Origin: Thamnaconus septentrionalis
Lineage: Eukaryota; Chordata; Actinopteri; Tetraodontiformes; Monacanthidae
Direction: 5' to 3'
DNA: 64,000 nt
Assembly (NCBI GenBank): GCA_009823395.1
Contig: CM020512.1
Span: 12,919,905 to 12,983,904 of the forward strand
In this document: piece after piece, positions 1 to 11,525 of the stretch
How the letters are laid out: each line of letters starts with the position of its first letter
Numbering within the stretch: the first letter of the stretch is position 1
The notes under the pieces: model-generated
What the model saw: only the letters and a program-made list of their open reading frames with translations
Told to the model about the DNA's origin: nothing
The model's database searches: none
Made by a program: the position numbers and the translations under genes

Positions 1-874
1 TACGTCATGAAAGTTAATTACAAATTTTCCTCAAGATTTTGAATCCACTTCATCTTTAATAACTCAAAAGTTTACAACTGATCATATTTGAGCGAGTGCA
101 ATGCTACGGTCACCACCACTCGGTGGCAGACTTCAGCAATGTATGAAAAGTCAATTAAAACGTTTCAACTTTGGGTGATGATTTTGCCCTTTTGGATCAA
201 ATCGCTAGAAAATTATTTATATTAATTATAATATTTTTTTCTATTGTAAAAAACAACAACTTGAATGTACTTTTTCCACTGTACGTCGAGTCCAACTCAT
301 CCTGTGCTGTGATTGGAGCAACATGTGGGCGGAACACACATGGCTTTAATTAAAGACTTGGAGGTTTTCTGGGTTTCTTTAGGTTATTAAGTCTTATTGT
401 ACCTGGTCATGGGACCATCTCCACCTGAAGCTGCTGCAGTCTCTCCAAAAAAAACAAACAAAAAAACCCAAAAAAAACAACAAAAAAACACCACAACATT
501 TTGACTGATTTTCAACATCAAACAGACAGAAATGTTTTTGTCTTTTTCGGCTAATGATGTTTCAGCCATACCAGCAAAACCTGAGATTATTTTTCTTTTT
601 TTTTTCATTGAGCAGAACAACTGAACGAAGTGGGTTGAAGTTCAACAACAAAGTGGACGACTTTCAGCGATCAACGTGTTTGATCAGTTTGTGACGCGAA
701 GCCTCTGAACTTTGGATCTTTGTTAATTTGCACAAAGATTGTTGGGTTTGTTCAAACAACAACTGGTTCATTGTGTCACTGAGTCAGGGTTCCCTGCCCG
801 GCTGCTGGTCCACACAGAAGATCCTGGTGTTTCTTCTAGGTTCACTGTTTTCAGGCTCTTTTTTTTTGTCAACC

Positions 875-875
<1 letters not shown>

Positions 876-921
<46 letters not shown>
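876..921. repeat. (TGAT)n microsatellite
   Basis: About eleven copies of a TGAT/GATT tetranucleotide, ending in degenerate TTGG/TCGG units. Confidence 0.95.
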
Positions 922-926
<5 letters not shown>

Positions 927-1050
927 GTCGGTTGGTTGGTTTCTACTTCACTCACTCATGAGGTTCAGGAGGATCTTCACACCTCCTGCTGCAGGTCTTT
1001 GATTGCAGCTGCTGGCGACCTCCCGAGTGTGTTGCGTATTTGACCTGCAG

Positions 1051-1051
<1 letters not shown>

Positions 1052-1085
<34 letters not shown>
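1052..1085. repeat. (CA)n microsatellite
   Basis: An uninterrupted CA run of about 17 units. It creates spurious His-Thr and Cys-Val open frames on the two strands. Confidence 0.95.
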
Positions 1086-1087
<2 letters not shown>

Positions 1088-1154
1088 AAAGTTGTTTCTT
1101 GCCAGAAGAGCAGAGAGACATTCCAACTGCGCCACATTCTGTTTCTCATTACCC

Positions 1155-1156
<2 letters not shown>

Positions 1157-1211
<55 letters not shown>
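1157..1211. repeat. (CA)n microsatellite
   Basis: A second CA run of about 27 units, only about 70 bp after the first. Confidence 0.95.
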
Positions 1212-1214
<3 letters not shown>

Positions 1215-1325
1215 TTATTCTTTTATTGGCCCTGAGTGGAAACAGAGCAGCAGCTCCGAAGAACGGAGGGCTTCTCTTCTTCTCAGTTTCACCAACAAGC
1301 ATCTAACATAGAGACAAAAATCATT

Positions 1326-1371
1326 GACAGACAGACCGAGGGACAGACAGACAGACAGACAGATAGATACT
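1326..1371. repeat. (CAGA)n microsatellite
   Basis: A GACA/CAGA tetranucleotide run with one interruption, ending in GATA units. Confidence 0.9.
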
Positions 1372-2039
1372 TTATTCATCTTCAAGAGCAATTGACAGAC
1401 AAAAAGCGTTTGATCTCTTTGTTCTGAGCCTCATTAGCAGAAAGTGAAGGTTCCAATTAACGACTGTCTGGCTGCCAAAGTGTTTGTGTCACGCCGTCAG
1501 ACAGACGAGGTTCAGTGATGAAGCCCAGTGGGGAGGTGGAGCCGGTTCTGGTTCTGGTTCTGGTTCTGGGTCGGTCGGTCACTCACAATGAAATTAGTCA
1601 TTCAGAGATGATGTTTCTTCTATCAGGAGGTACAACAACAACAAAACACCAGATAAAGGGTAGAAATAATTTCTGTTTCTGCTTCTTCAGACACCAAAGA
1701 AAAGACCTGAAAGTAAATTTTAAGATGATGAGTGAAATTAGTGAAGTTTGGAAAAGAGCTGCAGGAGAAAATCAGCCAAAAATCTCCCTGCTGGTCAAAG
1801 TTGTGAGAAACTGAAGGAAGTGAGAGAAGCAGGTTTCAGGTTTCAACCTCTGACTGGCTGACAGAATATGATTGTTATAACAGATGCAGTTTTTTTCTGC
1901 TGAAGATTCGGGTGTTTTGTCTTTCTTTCTGGGGTGAAATTTACATTCAGGATCTTCCTGAGCGGGTTTCCCCCTCAGTGTTTCAGTGCAAAATGAGTCT
2001 GAAAGCGGTTTTGTCTGCTGAATTTAGGACCTTTGTGTT

Positions 2040-2239
2040 TCATCAGTTACGGCCCCTGTCCATCGCGCACGTGCGCTTTGTCGGATTCCTCCACGGCATG
2101 CGCATGCGCGCTGATGCTAGTGTCATCAGCAGCATCAGAAGGGACACGCAGAGGGTGCGTGTGCGTGTGCTGCTGCGAGACGCTGCAAACTACGGGACTC
2201 GAACCGAGCCGAAACTCGAGCGGAGCCGCCGAACCTGCG
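2040..2239 (+). promoter_or_regulatory. slc16a1: slc16a1 CpG-rich promoter and non-coding exon 1
   Basis: The sequence changes sharply from AT-rich to CpG-rich at about 2040 and stays so to about 2680. A strong splice donor (gcg|gtgagt) follows position 2239. The next plausible acceptor on this strand (ctttctcccacag) ends at 5253, just upstream of the slc16a1 start codon, so 2239 is read as the end of a 5' UTR exon. The transcription start cannot be placed exactly, but is likely between 2110 and 2190. MCT1 genes of other vertebrates also have a 5' non-coding exon. Confidence is moderate because no transcript was seen. Confidence 0.6.
2068..2109. promoter_or_regulatory. E-box and perfect NRF-1 site in slc16a1 promoter
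   Basis: CACGTG lies at 2068-2073 and the palindrome TGCGCATGCGC at 2099-2109. The latter matches the NRF-1 consensus (YGCGCAYGCGC). Both lie just upstream of the presumed first exon. Control by MYC/USF-type and NRF-1 factors would suit a lactate/pyruvate transporter, but that is inference from motifs. Confidence 0.5.
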
Positions 2240-2313
2240 GTGAGTGAGCGGCGGGACGGCGGTCGGCTGACCGGGACTCCGGTCCGAGACTCTGGGCAGC
2301 GGGCCGCCGCGTC

Positions 2314-2346
<33 letters not shown>

Positions 2347-3693
2347 ACTGCCCGTCTCCGGTTCTTCCAGCTTCCCCGATCCGACACCGGGCAATCATAC
2401 CGCCGATTGATTTCACTGCCGTGATGTGATTCGTTAGGATGCTGCCGCCGAGTCGAGCCGAACGGAGTCGAGTCGAGTCGAGCCGAGCCCGCAGCTCTGG
2501 GCGCGTCAGTATGCGTGACGCGGCCTCATGCGTCTGAGCTGAATGTGACCTGATTGTGGCGGAGCCGCCGGCTGAGGACCAAACCCCGGCCACCATGTGG
2601 CCATTGGTCCGCGGGGGAGCGGCTCCGGGTGTCCCGCGCGGGTTAATGTGTGTCTTTATTGATGTGTTGCGTAACCGTCTTAAGTTCAGACGTTGCCCAA
2701 GACTTTTCTTTGAAGGGTAACTTGAACTAATATAAAAATCTGTTATCAGCAACTTTTATGACGGAAGTAAACTCGATGATTTTATCAGAAACGATTCTTA
2801 AGTTTGAAATGCACAGGTTAAAAATTAGCATGAATGGTTGTGTGTGTGTGTGTGTGCGCGCGCGCGTGCGTGCTTGCGTGTGTTTGAGGGAGGCAAAACC
2901 GCAAGTAGAACCAGATGTGGGTTTTTTTTCTGCCTCTGGAGTGTCAGTTTGGAAGTTGATGGAATTCACTTCCAGTCTATTGAACTGGTCCTTGTGCTCC
3001 TGCTGGAAGATTCTTCACTAAATTCTTCTTGGGATGTAAATGAGAGCTACAGTCAAGGTGCTCAGCTCAGGGTTTCTCTTATTATTATTGGTGTGTTTGA
3101 TGCAGGCAGTGACAGATTTGTTGTGACAGCCCAGTGAGTTTGTGTTGTTGTTGGGGGGAAAAAAGTCTGCCGTTCAATTGTTGACAGCGTTGAATTTTTA
3201 TGTGGAGGCAGTGGTTTGTCATTGCACAATGAACGGTCGCACACACACACACACACACACATGGAAGAGTCTGTATCTTGTAATCAACAGTTTACTTCAC
3301 ACTTCTGACCTTGTTGTGTTTTGTGTTGTTTGTTTGCCACCTGAACAACAGCCGTGACTGCTAGATTATCTGATAACCTGCTCAGCTAATTAGGCTCACA
3401 CTGGGTGCTGTTCCGGTCCTTGGACAACCTCGTAGTTCCTGCCAGGTACCTGACTGGTGCTTGTGGAACGAGCGTGCTAGCCCAAATGCTAACCCGTTTG
3501 TCTGTGTGTTGAGTCGCGGGAACTTGGGACATCTTCTGAGCAGCCGTCCTGCCAGAAGTCTTTTGATCTTCAGCTTCGGCTCCAGCGTTGTGATGAACAT
3601 GTGTTGTTTGTGTGGGGTGGACAGAGACTAACCAACACACACCAGATTGTCTTCTGCTGAATTAGAATTTGAAAAAGCTCCGTCAGTGGTGGG

Positions 3694-3731
<38 letters not shown>

Positions 3732-5253
3732 TCTCTCATTGCCCTGTGAGTCCTTTGAATAGTACAGGTGCGACAATATGTTAATTAGGGGAGCTGTACT
3801 CCCAGAATGCTGGAAGGCAATCGGATGATTGTTTTTTCAGAGTTGTTTTTTTTAGTCGTCTCTCAAACATCTGTTGACAGCTCAGTCCTAAACTTTAATT
3901 ATGAAGGATAAAACAAATGTCATTCAAATCCAGTTTAAATCCACTTATTCAGGTTGGTTGGCTGTAATTTCTGCTTCGTCATCATGAAGAAGAAGCTTTA
4001 AGTTTATGTCACAACACACAACACACAATCTGGTGGATAACTGTCTCCCTGGGTTTGGTTTTAGTGTCAGGGTTTCTACTGGGACCAGCCAGTCTAGTTA
4101 CTGTCAAACATAGGAAAATAAATAATATGTCCATTGCTTCCAGTCGATCCCTGAGTTTGAACTTCAGGATTTAGCAGTTAGCTTCAAGCTCCGAGTGTCA
4201 CTGCTAGTAATCATGGGACTGAGGTTGTGTAGCATGTCGATCCGAGTCCTTGTACGGTCAGCAGCCCAAACTGAAGCACCGCTGATGCCGCAGCCATAAA
4301 TAGCTCAGTTGTGTTTTCACCTCCAACAAGGACGTCGTCAGTGGATGAGTTTTGTTAAAGGCTACCGTTTGTAAAAGATTTTATTCCATTCTGTTTGTCT
4401 GAGTTTAGTTTGAAGGATCAGAGTCTGGTGATGTTTTGCTCATGAGAGCATTCATTCATTAGTTATGAAGGCATGAGCCCCCTTGTGGCAGCGGACGGAA
4501 TTACATGTGGGAAAAGTGCTCACTCTCCAGGCCCTCGAGTCTGGTTCACTTGGCCAGTTTGAGCGCCCCCTAGTGTGAGAACAGTGCACTTCCTTCGCAC
4601 TGTGTGCTTTACTAACCCTGACAAAAAGTGTCGTGAAAGTGTGTGCTGTGGTTTTTTGTGTTGCTATTGCTCCTGTGTCTGCTGATGTTTCTTTTTTGTT
4701 TGTTTCTCTTTAATTGTCACTCCAGCGGGTGTGATTTAGAGATTGATAAGTAAAGGTTGATCGACTGACTGACAAACTGTCTTTTTTTGTGTGTTTTTTA
4801 CAACCGCACAGCTGCATGTGTGTGTCTGTGTGTGTGCGTGTGCGAAGGGGAGGTTGTCTGAGTGACCAATTGCCGCAACTTCTTCATTTCCTGCTGTTTC
4901 CTGGAAAAAGTGAGTCGGTTAATGTTGTGACTTCCTGTGGTTGTTTCCTCGTGTTTAGGTCACACGTCTGACCAACAATACATCTAGCTATCTATCTAAC
5001 AACCCAAGCAAGTTTCAAATGGGGTCAAGATTTGATGGATTGAGCATCTGCTGAGGGTTTTTCAACTGAGAAATGAAAGATAAATATTTTGATTCCTCCC
5101 TTAACTCAGTGAATATTTTCTCTTGCTCAACCGTTTTCATCTTGCTGTGGACAGCAGTTGCGCTCAAAATGCAGGGGGATTTAAAGAGGGAGGGCCTTGT
5201 TTGTCTCCTCATCCCAGGGAGGATCTTCTGCAGCTGTCCTCTTTCTCCCACAG
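2240..5253 (+). other. slc16a1: slc16a1 intron 1
   Basis: Inferred 5' UTR intron. It contains a (CTG)n run at about 2318-2345, a GTCGA pentanucleotide run at about 2465-2486, TG/CA microsatellites near 2838-2870, 3239-3260 and 3699-3731, and otherwise unique-looking sequence. No internal coding exon was recognised. Confidence 0.5.
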
Positions 5254-5310
5254 CTTTGAGATCCTGAGACCATCTCCGTCGCTCCTCCGCCGTCTTCCTG
5301 CAAAAGAGTC

Positions 5311-8300
5311 ATGCCTGCAGCGCCGGGTGGGCCGGTGGGCTACACCCCTCCTGAGGGGGGGTGGGGCTGGGTGGTGGTGGTGGGGGCCTTCATCTCCATC
5401 GGCTTCTCCTACGCCTTCCCAAAGTCCATCACTGTCTTCTTCAAAGAAATTGAGGTCATCTTTGATGCCACGCCCAGTCAGGTCTCCTGGATCTCCTCCA
5501 TCATGTTGGCCGTCATGTACGCTGGAGGTAAGACTCTGTGTGTTTGTGTGTGTGCGTACGTGTCAAGTGTCATTTCTCGGGTCACTAAAAAACATCATCA
5601 ACATTTGATGATTATTCATTCTAGTTGTACATTATCAGGTTATGACATGCCGATCTGTTAATCCTGGATCAAACTTCAAGGTAATGGCAACAAATTTCAT
5701 AAAACAGAAATGCCTTGTGTACTTTGTTCAGAGCTGTTCAGAATTTTTCCCTCTGCTCTACTCTCTACTCATCGTGGGCATTTTTGAACCACCCGATGTT
5801 TGTTTGACACCCGTGAATTAAGGATTTTCTTCACTTTTGTCAAAATGTTCTGCATTGTCAATTATCTTTGGAGTGTTGCTTCACTGTGATCCTGACCAGT
5901 TTTAAAACATGTCTAGTGTCTAGTGTCTGTCTGATGGAACAGTTATTGTACATCTTGAACTAATTTCCTCTTTGCCCTTTCACAATTTGTCTGAGGCCCT
6001 GTTTGCACTTGGTCACATGCAACTGTTTTTGGGGATCGTATCACGAAGTACGCATCTTGAAGGATCTGTTAGCACATAGCATTAACATGCGTCTCGAGCG
6101 TGCCACTTGTGATCGCATTAGTGCATTTTTAACCATTAGGGGCAGTAAAAGGCAAAACTACGGCTAGTTTCACCTGAAAACGAATAAGAATTAATTAAGA
6201 GTTAATGGTCTTAGAGCGCCGACTAAAGAGAAGAGCAGCATGGAGAAGAAAGAGGGCTGCAGCATTTGTCTCTGCTCTGATAGCCGCGGAACCAGAAAGA
6301 TGCGTATGGATCCGAACGAGGAGTAACGACTGGTGGGACAGAGTGGTGATGACTTCATTTTCGGACAAAACAGTGGCTGGCAAATTTTCGGATGCAACGT
6401 CGCACATTTAATCTCATATGTGGGAAACTGCGACCGCTGCTCCACTGACAATATACGGTAATACGGAATAAAATGTATTAGCATCCTAATAAAAGAGTCC
6501 AACAAAAATGATTTCTTTTCGCTTCTTGTTTGTAACTTTATAATGACGACGCCGGGAGGTGGGGTGCCGACCAAGTACGTACACGGGAGAGGTGAGTGGA
6601 GTAGGCGGTCGTTAATGTGGACTGAGATGGCATTCTGTTCACACGTCCGTGAGGAATGCTATGCGAAGCGTCGAAACCACCTACCTGAGGTGGTTTGAGT
6701 GATCGGATGACAATACATATTTGGACTGTTCCCACTTGGTTACTTTGTGTGATTTTTGCCGATCGAACACGAAAAACGCTTGAAATGACCAAGTGCAAAC
6801 AGGGCCGTTGTGTCTCGCAGCTGGATTCACTCAGGTTTCCTTTCGGTTCCTTGGGAGGAGGGCTGGTGGAGAGGGTGGAGGGTAGTAGGAGGAGGAGGAG
6901 GAGGCAGGGGTGAGCAGAGGAGAAGGGGAGGGAGGAGAGGGAGGAGTGGAAGGGAGAGTGTCTGTGTTTATATAATATCTCTGCAAACACTCCTCACTGC
7001 TCTCTTTGTGTTGAGTTGGACAGCAACAAAGATTGTCTCTTCTGGTTTGAGTGAGACGCGATTGTTTCCTCAGCTGCCCCGAGGGGAAGATTCTTCTCTG
7101 CAGTTGGGTTAGTTAGTTAGTTAGTTAGTTAGTTGTTCAGGGTGTCGTGTCTGAAGAGGACATCAAACATTTTGAGGCAAATAGTTTCTGACTGTGAAGC
7201 TGAAAAATCAACCTGATGGATTTGACTATAGGGACATTGTTCTGCTGATCAATTTCACCCTTTGATACAGTTCTGTCCATCTTGAAGCTAAAATAGTTTC
7301 CTCCTCACCAACCTGTGACGGTGCAACCACATGATCTTCCAACACGATCCCACCCTAACCCAAAGGCTAACCCTCCAACACGATCCCACACTAGTCCTAA
7401 CTTTAATCCTTCAAGACAGTCCCACCCTAATCCTAACCCTCCACCACAATCCCTCTTTAGCCCAAACCCTAAACCTCCACCACAATCCCACTTTAGCCCA
7501 AACCCTAAACCTCCACCACAATCCCACTTTAGCCCAAACCCTAAACCTCCACCACAATCCCACTTTAGCCCAAACCCTAAACCTCCAACACAATCCCTCT
7601 TTAGCCCAAACCTTAACCCTCCAACCCTAACCCTCCAACGTGATCCCACCCTAATCCTAACCCTCCAACACAGTCCCACCCTAATGTAAAACCCTAATCC
7701 TCCAACACGATCCCACCTTAGCCCAAACCCTTACCCTCCAACATGATCCCACCCTAACCCTGTGATGGTGCAACCAGACGATCTTCCAACTCGATGCAGC
7801 AGTGAATCCTCAGCTACACCAAGCAGGCGTGGTTTAAATGGACACTTCACAGGACTGACCTCAGATCACCTTAATGCCTCGTTGCCCCCCACTCTTCCTC
7901 CCTTCCCCTCCCATGACTGTCCCTCCTCCACCTCTCTCTACTCCTCCTCACTGCACCCCCTCCTCCACACTCCTCTGTCCTCTTTTCCTCTCCCTCCTCC
8001 TCATCTACTCCTCCCCTTTGCTCCCCTCCCCTCCTCCTCCCGAATCTCTCTCTCACAGACGAGTCACAGCAACACGCAACCGGGGCTGCACGCAACTAGA
8101 GACACGTGCATCGCCTCCAACCACTCCCCCTCTCCCCTCTTCTCTCCTGCTTTACTGTTTCCTCATCTCTTCCTTTCTTTTTTCTCTCTCCCTTCTCTCT
8201 TTTTAGCTTCTCTCAGGTTTTTCACGCCGGACTTGAGACACGTCAGCAGATTTCAACCCAGTTCTCCTCCTGTCGTCCCTCCTTGACATTCCCCTCTCTC

Positions 8301-10111
8301 CCTCCCTCACGCTCCTCCCTCGCGCCAACACCTCCCTCAACATCCTCCCTCCCTCACACTCCTCCCTTGTTCACTCCCCGACCTCCCTCTCTTGGCCTCC
8401 TGCCTCTGACTGTGTGCATTTGGTGTTGTTACACAATCAACGTTTAATTTTTCACATGACAGCACCACCTGTTGGCGAACTGCTGTAACTACTTTGTGCT
8501 TATATCACATGTAACTGCAAATCTTTTCTGCTGTATTTTCTGAACCTTTAGAATTTCCTTTTATTCGCCATCTGTCAAAATGACACAAACCAAAGACGTT
8601 CCTATTAAGAGCATGTATGGTATTTTTTATACATGCTAAAATGTTCTTACATTTATTCATGTCAGCATCAAATGTTGGTGAATTATTTTATTGCTCTCTT
8701 TTATTTTCAAACAAATCGTTCAAATGTAAGTAGAGTAATAATCAACAGCAGGCCTGTTATTTTGTGCAGCTAATGATTGGTTGTTCCATTTGGTTTCCAG
8801 GTCCAATCAGTAGCATCCTGGTCAACAAATTTGGCAGTCGTCCAATCATCATTCTTGGTGGATGTCTGGCCGGGTTGGGGCTCGTCATCGCCTCCTTCTG
8901 CAACACCGTGGAACAGCTTTACCTCTTCATCGGGGTGGTGGGAGGTGAGAGCGAAATGTTGGTGCTGGTTAAACTTCACTAGCGACAATCACATGATCAG
9001 ATGGTGGTTTTCACATGTAACCTCAATCTTCCATCCCTCCCCAGGACTGGGACTGGCCTTCAACTTGAACCCGGCGCTGACGATGATTGGTAAATACTTC
9101 TACCATAAACGGCCCATCGCAAACGGCATCGCCATGGCGGGCAGCCCTGTCTTCCTCTCCACACTCGCTCCCTTGAACACGTGGCTGTACGATACTTTTG
9201 GCTGGAGGGGAAGCTTCCTCATCCTGGGGGGACTTCTGCTCAACTGCTGCGTGGCCGGTTCCCTCATGCGGCCCATCGGACCCAAACCCCAGCAGGCAGC
9301 GGCCAACCTGGAGGACAAGGCGGCAGGTCCAGTGCCGCCTCAGCCAAAGAAGACGGTGCTGCAGACCATCAACTCCTTCATCGACTTGACCCTGTTCAAA
9401 CACCGCGGCTTCCTGCTCTACCTGAGCGGCAATGTTTTCATGTTCTTTGGCCTCTTCTCTCCGCTCGTCTTCCTGTCCAACTACGCCAAGAGTAAGGACA
9501 TCAGCAAAGAAGCGGCTGCCTTCCTCCTTTCAATTCTGGCCTTTGTTGACATGTTTGCTCGTCCCTCCATGGGCATGCTTGCCAACACCAAGTGGGTTCG
9601 GCCCAGAATTCAGTACTTCTTTGCTGCCGCCGTCCTCTACAACGGAGTGTGTCACGTTCTGGCACCGCTGACCTTCAACTACACTGGATTTGTGGTCTAT
9701 GCCATTTTCTTTGGCTTTGCCTTTGGTTGGCTGAGTGCAGTTCTGTTCGAGACCCTGATGGACCTGGTGGGAGCCTCCAGGTTCTCCTCGGCAGTGGGTC
9801 TGGTCACCATCGTGGAGTGTGGGCCCGTGCTGCTGGGACCTCCGCTGACAGGTAAGCCAGTGATTCTCCCTACAGCATTCGTGCTGAAGCTTAGTTCTGG
9901 ACTCAGACTGACTGATTGATTGATTGATTGTTTTTTTTGGTCACCATCAGGCAGTTTCTACAACTACTACAAACACTATGACTACACCTACATCTCCTCT
10001 GGGATCATCCTCATAGTTTCCAGTGTGATCCTGTTTTGTGGAATGGGCATCAACTACCGCCTGCTGGACCGTGAGAAGAAAGAGGCCGAGAGGAGAGAGA
10101 GAGGAGCCTAA
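5311..10111 (+). CDS. slc16a1: Monocarboxylate transporter 1 (MCT1), four coding exons
   Basis: Proton-linked plasma-membrane carrier for lactate, pyruvate and ketone bodies (SLC16 family, 12 TM major facilitator fold). The coding exons I derive are 5311-5527, 8801-8944 (144 bp), 9045-9851 and 9951-10111, all joined in phase 1 with GT-AG ends. They give 442 aa. The N terminus has the MCT signature EGGWGW and the [13 protein letters not shown] stretch of TM1, including the substrate-linked Lys. Exon 2 continues [14 protein letters not shown]. The large exon carries TM4-TM11 with [24 protein letters not shown] and the TM8 [11 protein letters not shown] motif with its Asp/Arg pair. The central cytoplasmic loop is shorter than in human MCT1. 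The in-frame protein stops after [13 protein letters not shown], while an acidic PKEE-rich tail typical of the family continues in the next frame to 10235 (see findings). Human MCT1 is 500 aa. The start at 5311 is the first ATG after the acceptor and matches the family N terminus. Confidence 0.95.
5995..6806 (+). mobile_element. PIF/Harbinger-like element with 21-bp TIRs, decayed
   Basis: An 812-bp element in slc16a1 intron 2. It is bounded by perfect 21-bp terminal inverted repeats: 5995-6015 begins GGCCCTGTTTGC, and 6786-6806 is its exact reverse complement. About 6205-6430 encodes fragments resembling the N-terminal region of PIF/Harbinger transposases: a Trp-Trp motif ([12 protein letters not shown]), then in a frame shifted by one base [19 protein letters not shown]. 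No DDE catalytic core fits in the element, so it is non-autonomous. I could not identify a clear target-site duplication. Confidence 0.75.
6840..6960. repeat. Purine-rich (GGA)n tract
   Basis: About 110 bp of almost pure G/A on the + strand in slc16a1 intron 2. Confidence 0.8.
7321..7760. repeat. Minisatellite with telomere-like CCCTAA cores
   Basis: A tandem array in slc16a1 intron 2 built from a unit of about 36 bp that alternates CCCTAA-type words with a CCTCCAACACAATCCCAC-type word. Four units at about 7445-7600 are nearly identical; the flanking ones are degenerate. It is open in several frames, giving repetitive pseudo-proteins that are not genes. Confidence 0.9.
7880..8410. repeat. 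Polypyrimidine (TCC/CTC-rich) tract
   Basis: About 530 bp in slc16a1 intron 2 that is overwhelmingly C/T on the + strand, interrupted by a mixed segment at about 8050-8110. It gives long spurious Ser/Pro-rich frames. No coding signature. Confidence 0.85.
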
Positions 10112-10239
10112 GGAAGAGCGCGCTGCCATGTTGACTCCGCCCTCTCCGTCCAACTCGAAGGCAGATGCGGAGGATGGCGCTGCTACTGCTGTCGTGTCAG
10201 ATAACGTTGCCCGGATGGACGAGGACACGGTGTAAACAG

Positions 10240-11493
10240 GCTAGCGAGGATGCCAGAACAAAGCACAAACACTACAAGAGAGTCAGAGTCACTTAGTACA
10301 ACCACACACTGTTATTATAGAGCAGAAACATCCTGAAGCCATACAAACACTTTAATGATTCTGTCGGCAGCTACTGCTGCTGCTGCTGTTGCTGCTGTGC
10401 AGGTGGTTGTCCAGCTTTTAAGCAGGTAACTGGTTCTGGTGTTTGATGTGCCTTTGTTAAGTCCTGCAGAAACACTCACCACTTAAATAAAACCAGGCAG
10501 ACGCACAAGAGACAGAATGACTGTAAGATAAAAAAAAAAAAATGCAACACTAATGAAGACTTTCCTCAGGGTTGTGAACTGCCGTTAAGATTTGGAATTG
10601 TAGGCACTTTTTGACCTTTTACTTTGAAATGAAGCGTGTAAAGATCTTTTCCTGCGCTGCTCCAAGGCCGGACGTGATGAAAAGAACACATTCCAAATTG
10701 TTCATGGTCACTTCAGTCGAGTCCAAACCTTTTCAGGTTTCAATGCAGAGAGCAAGCAACAAAAAAAAAAAAGACAATTGTTATGAAATTTTTAGGAATA
10801 TTTTACCAGGAACAAAAATGAATAATTTACGGAGCCAACCCTCTTAATAGCAGTTGGTTGTGTGCTTGTAAATACAATTGTTTGCCGTGTTGTGTAGTGA
10901 CTTTGTGCCATACACCCCCAACACCAGCAGCTCACTCATTACTATATTAAAAAACACACCTGAAGCAGGTTTTGCTGTGTAATAATCATTCTTGTTATCA
11001 AAAACGCCTCGAGGATCAACATCAGACAGGGAAGCAGTTTTGTCACATGACTGAAAATTGACAGCGTGGTGCCAAAATAGAAATCAAAGTCTACTATAAT
11101 ATCTTTAAAAAAAAAAACCTTTTTAAAGAACTTGTATTCTTGCATTATTTGAGTAAATAGTGTAGCCAGACTGTTGTAAACACGATGAAGCGAAGGACAA
11201 TCTCAAAAATCCAACAAGGTCTCTATGGATTTGAATGACAGTTTGACTGTTCGATGGTCCTGGATTTCATCATGTGTCATATCAGAGTCACATGTTTAGT
11301 GTCACGCTCACTGATCAATAGAGAATTCCTGGCATGTATTCAAGGAAGCCGGAAGTTTGAGTTGGTTTAAAACAACAAACACTCAAACAACAAATAATTC
11401 TGTTTTCAAGAACAGAAATGGATGCATTAGTACAGTAACTTCATTTAAGTTTTGTAGTTTTGTCACCACAAAGTTTTAAATGTTTAGATAATG

Positions 11494-11525
<32 letters not shown>

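Larger units (their letters stand above)
1..2039. other. Upstream intergenic stretch, no gene seen
   Basis: I see no coding exon here. The open frames are short and have no recognisable domain. The stretch is AT-rich at the left edge and then holds several simple repeats, listed separately, before the GC content rises towards the slc16a1 promoter. Confidence 0.6.

Noticed and set aside
952..1311. His-Thr or Cys-Val repeat proteins near 1.0-1.3 kb (and similar ones at 2.8, 3.2, 3.7, 52.5, 61.5 and 62.4 kb)
   Set aside because: Translations of CA/GT or GA/CT microsatellites.
7305..7689. Repetitive [15 protein letters not shown] and [14 protein letters not shown] frames
   Set aside because: Translations of the CCCTAA-type minisatellite. 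All frames are open because the unit length is a multiple of three.
7321..7760. CRISPR-like array
   Set aside because: Units are contiguous tandem repeats without unique spacers, in a vertebrate genome.
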